This document shows, one piece after another, positions 5,673-7,101 of a stretch of 7,101 bases of DNA; position 1 is the stretch's first letter; every line of letters begins with the position of its first letter. The stretch comes from Flavobacteriales bacterium (GTDB lineage Bacteria > Bacteroidota > Bacteroidia > NS11-12g > UBA955). The stretch spans positions 1 to 7,101 of the forward strand of contig CANHXF010000086.1 of assembly GCA_947464515.1 (NCBI GenBank), in the 5' to 3' direction. The notes under the pieces are model-generated. The model did not search any database, was not told the DNA's origin, and saw only the letters and a program-made list of their open reading frames with translations. Both the position numbers and the translations under genes were made by a program.

Positions 5673-7101
5673 TTAAATCTTATTCCAAGTCGTTCCCTCT
5701 TTTCCGTCTTTGATTTCGAAACCTTTTTCCTTCAAAGCATCCCGAATCTGATCACTCAAGGCCCAGTTTTTATCTGTTTTTGCTTTGCCCCTCAGTTCCA
5801 ATAGGATCGACATCGCATCGTCTAGTCCAGAATTATCAGCGCCGTCTTCGGCCTTCATGCCCAAAACACCTTCACAATAATCATGAATGATCGATTTGAT
5901 TGTCAGTTTGGTTGCCTCGGTGATACTATCCTTGCCATCGTTAACCACATTGATTCTGCGAGCCAATTCAAACAAATGAGCAATTACCTGTGGCGTATTT
6001 AGGTCGTCGTTCAGACTTTCTTGTATCCCTAAAACAATGTCATCAACGTTACATGTGGCATCTACACTAACCGTTTGCAGGCTATCGACCAACTTAAACG
6101 CCGTTTGCATTCTACTCCAACCCTTTTGGGCCGCGAGCAAAGCATCGTTACTGAAATCCAAAGTCCCGCGGTAATGTGCTTGCAAAACAAAGAAGCGCAA
6201 CGTCATAGGACTATAGGCCTGGGCCAGCAATGGATTATCCCCTGAAAAAAGTTGCTCCACCATAATGCCATTACCCAAACTCTTGGCCATTTTCTGACCG
6301 TTGATTGTAATCATATTGTGGTGGATCCAATATTTGGCAGGGCTGTGATTGTGCGCCGCCGTGCTTTGAGCAATTTCACACTCGTGGTGTGGAAACAGCA
6401 AATCCATACCCCCACCGTGAATATCAAATTGTTCTCCCAAATACCGGGCGCTCATTGCGCTACATTCTATATGCCAACCCGGAAACCCCTTGCCCCAAGG
6501 ACTACTCCACTGCATAATATGTTCCGCCGATGCCCGCTTCCACAAAGCAAAATCATTGGGATTGCGTTTTTCGTCTTGGCCTTCCAAAGAACGACTTTGA
6601 TTGCCCGCCCCCGCCTGTAAATCTTCCAAAACCCGACCGCTCAACACACCATAATGCTGATGTGTATTGTAAGCCATCACATCAAAATAAACCGACCCAT
6701 TTGCCTCATAAGCCAATCCTTTTTCGATGATGGTTTGTATCATTTCAATCTGTTCGATGATATGACCCGTAGCTCGCGGCTCGATACTAGGCTTCATAAC
6801 ATTCATGCGATCCATTACCGAATTGTAGGCATCGGTATAAGCTTGGGCGACTTCCATCGGCTCCAATTGCTCCACCTTCGCCTGCTTGGCAAGTTTGTCT
6901 TCGCCCTCATCTGCATCGCCAACCAAATGACCCACATCAGTGATATTCCTGACAAAACGAACTTTGTAGCCTTGCAAAATAAGATATCTGCGCAGCACAT
7001 CAAACACAATCGGACCCCTAACATGACCCAAATGCGGCGGCCCATAAACCGTAGGTCCACAAACATATATTCCCACATGTTTCGGTGAAATCGATTCAAA
7101 T
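5673..7101 (-). CDS. cysS: Cysteinyl-tRNA synthetase, N-terminus cut by window edge
   Basis: The class I synthetase that charges tRNA-Cys with cysteine. 475 residues are visible, and the frame is still open at the right edge (FESISPKH...). By comparison with E. coli CysS, whose first zinc Cys is residue 28, only about 15 residues are missing. In visible numbering, Cys14 lies in YVCGPTVYG, the HIGH-type motif is HLGH (23-26), the second zinc Cys is 213 in WHIECSAMS, and the other zinc ligands are His238 and Glu242 in FPHHECEIAQS. The KMSKS loop is KMAKS (270-274). All catalytic and metal-binding features are therefore present. The C-terminal anticodon-binding region is full length and ends in TTWNKI. 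The GTG at 7076 is an internal Val codon, not the start. The rsmE gene follows after 26 nt. Confidence 0.97.
   Translation of the reverse strand, partial: FESISPKHVGIYVCGPTVYGPPHLGHVRGPIVFDVLRRYLILQGYKVRFVRNITDVGHLVGDADEGEDKLAKQAKVEQLEPMEVAQAYTDAYNSVMDRMNVMKPSIEPRATGHIIEQIEMIQTIIEKGLAYEANGSVYFDVMAYNTHQHYGVLSGRVLEDLQAGAGNQSRSLEGQDEKRNPNDFALWKRASAEHIMQWSSPWGKGFPGWHIECSAMSARYLGEQFDIHGGGMDLLFPHHECEIAQSTAAHNHSPAKYWIHHNMITINGQKMAKSLGNGIMVEQLFSGDNPLLAQAYSPMTLRFFVLQAHYRGTLDFSNDALLAAQKGWSRMQTAFKLVDSLQTVSVDATCNVDDIVLGIQESLNDDLNTPQVIAHLFELARRINVVNDGKDSITEATKLTIKSIIHDYCEGVLGMKAEDGADNSGLDDAMSILLELRGKAKTDKNWALSDQIRDALKEKGFEIKDGKEGTTWNKI

Noticed and set aside
7074..7076. GTG as the start of cysS
   Set aside because: The frame continues to the window edge without a stop, and CysRS proteins have about 25 residues before the conserved Cys, so this is the internal Val before GIYVCGP.
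6654..7088. 144-codon open frame on the plus strand
   Set aside because: It is antisense to a highly conserved part of cysS; the His-rich composition is typical of a shadow frame.
1..7101. CRISPR array, insertion sequence, prophage or other mobile-system signature
   Set aside because: No repeat-spacer pattern, transposase, integrase or terminal repeats were seen; the content is conserved chromosomal genes in dense order.

Overview
The window looks like a chromosomal segment from a member of the Bacteroidota, probably a Flavobacteriia- or Cryomorphaceae-like lineage. This is inferred from three things. The GC content is moderate. There are no clear Shine-Dalgarno sequences ahead of most starts. 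The proteins have Bacteroidota character, especially the ~410-residue PagL-like outer-membrane protein and the ExbB with a signal-like N-terminus. No 16S rRNA or other marker fixes the lineage.

Layout: seven genes run on the minus strand, from the right edge leftwards. They are cysS (cysteinyl-tRNA synthetase, its N-terminus cut by the window edge), rsmE (16S rRNA m3U1498 methyltransferase), purD (phosphoribosylamine-glycine ligase), a DUF502 membrane protein, exbB, exbD and a PagL-like acyloxyacyl hydrolase family protein. At the left edge one plus-strand gene, open at the edge, converges on this set and ends 58 nt from the last minus-strand stop. Coding density is high, and no gap exceeds 75 nt.

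The genes fall into two groups. The right half (cysS, rsmE, purD) is housekeeping: aminoacylation, ribosome modification and purine synthesis. The left half (DUF502, exbB, exbD, pagL-like) is cell envelope. The purD stop codon directly abuts the DUF502 start. The exbB-exbD-pagL genes are packed tightly (10 nt gap, then a 1-nt stop/start overlap), so they are very likely one transcription unit. The two longer gaps (72 nt before purD, 75 nt before exbB) are where internal promoters could sit. A TAnnTTTG-type Bacteroidota -7 motif lies just ahead of the purD GTG start, and a 13-nt palindrome lies just ahead of exbB.

No mobile element, CRISPR array, tRNA, rRNA or riboswitch was seen. The region is largely ordinary chromosome. 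The most interesting point is the coupling of a lipid-A-deacylase-like outer-membrane protein to a proton-driven ExbB/ExbD motor that has no TonB gene beside it.
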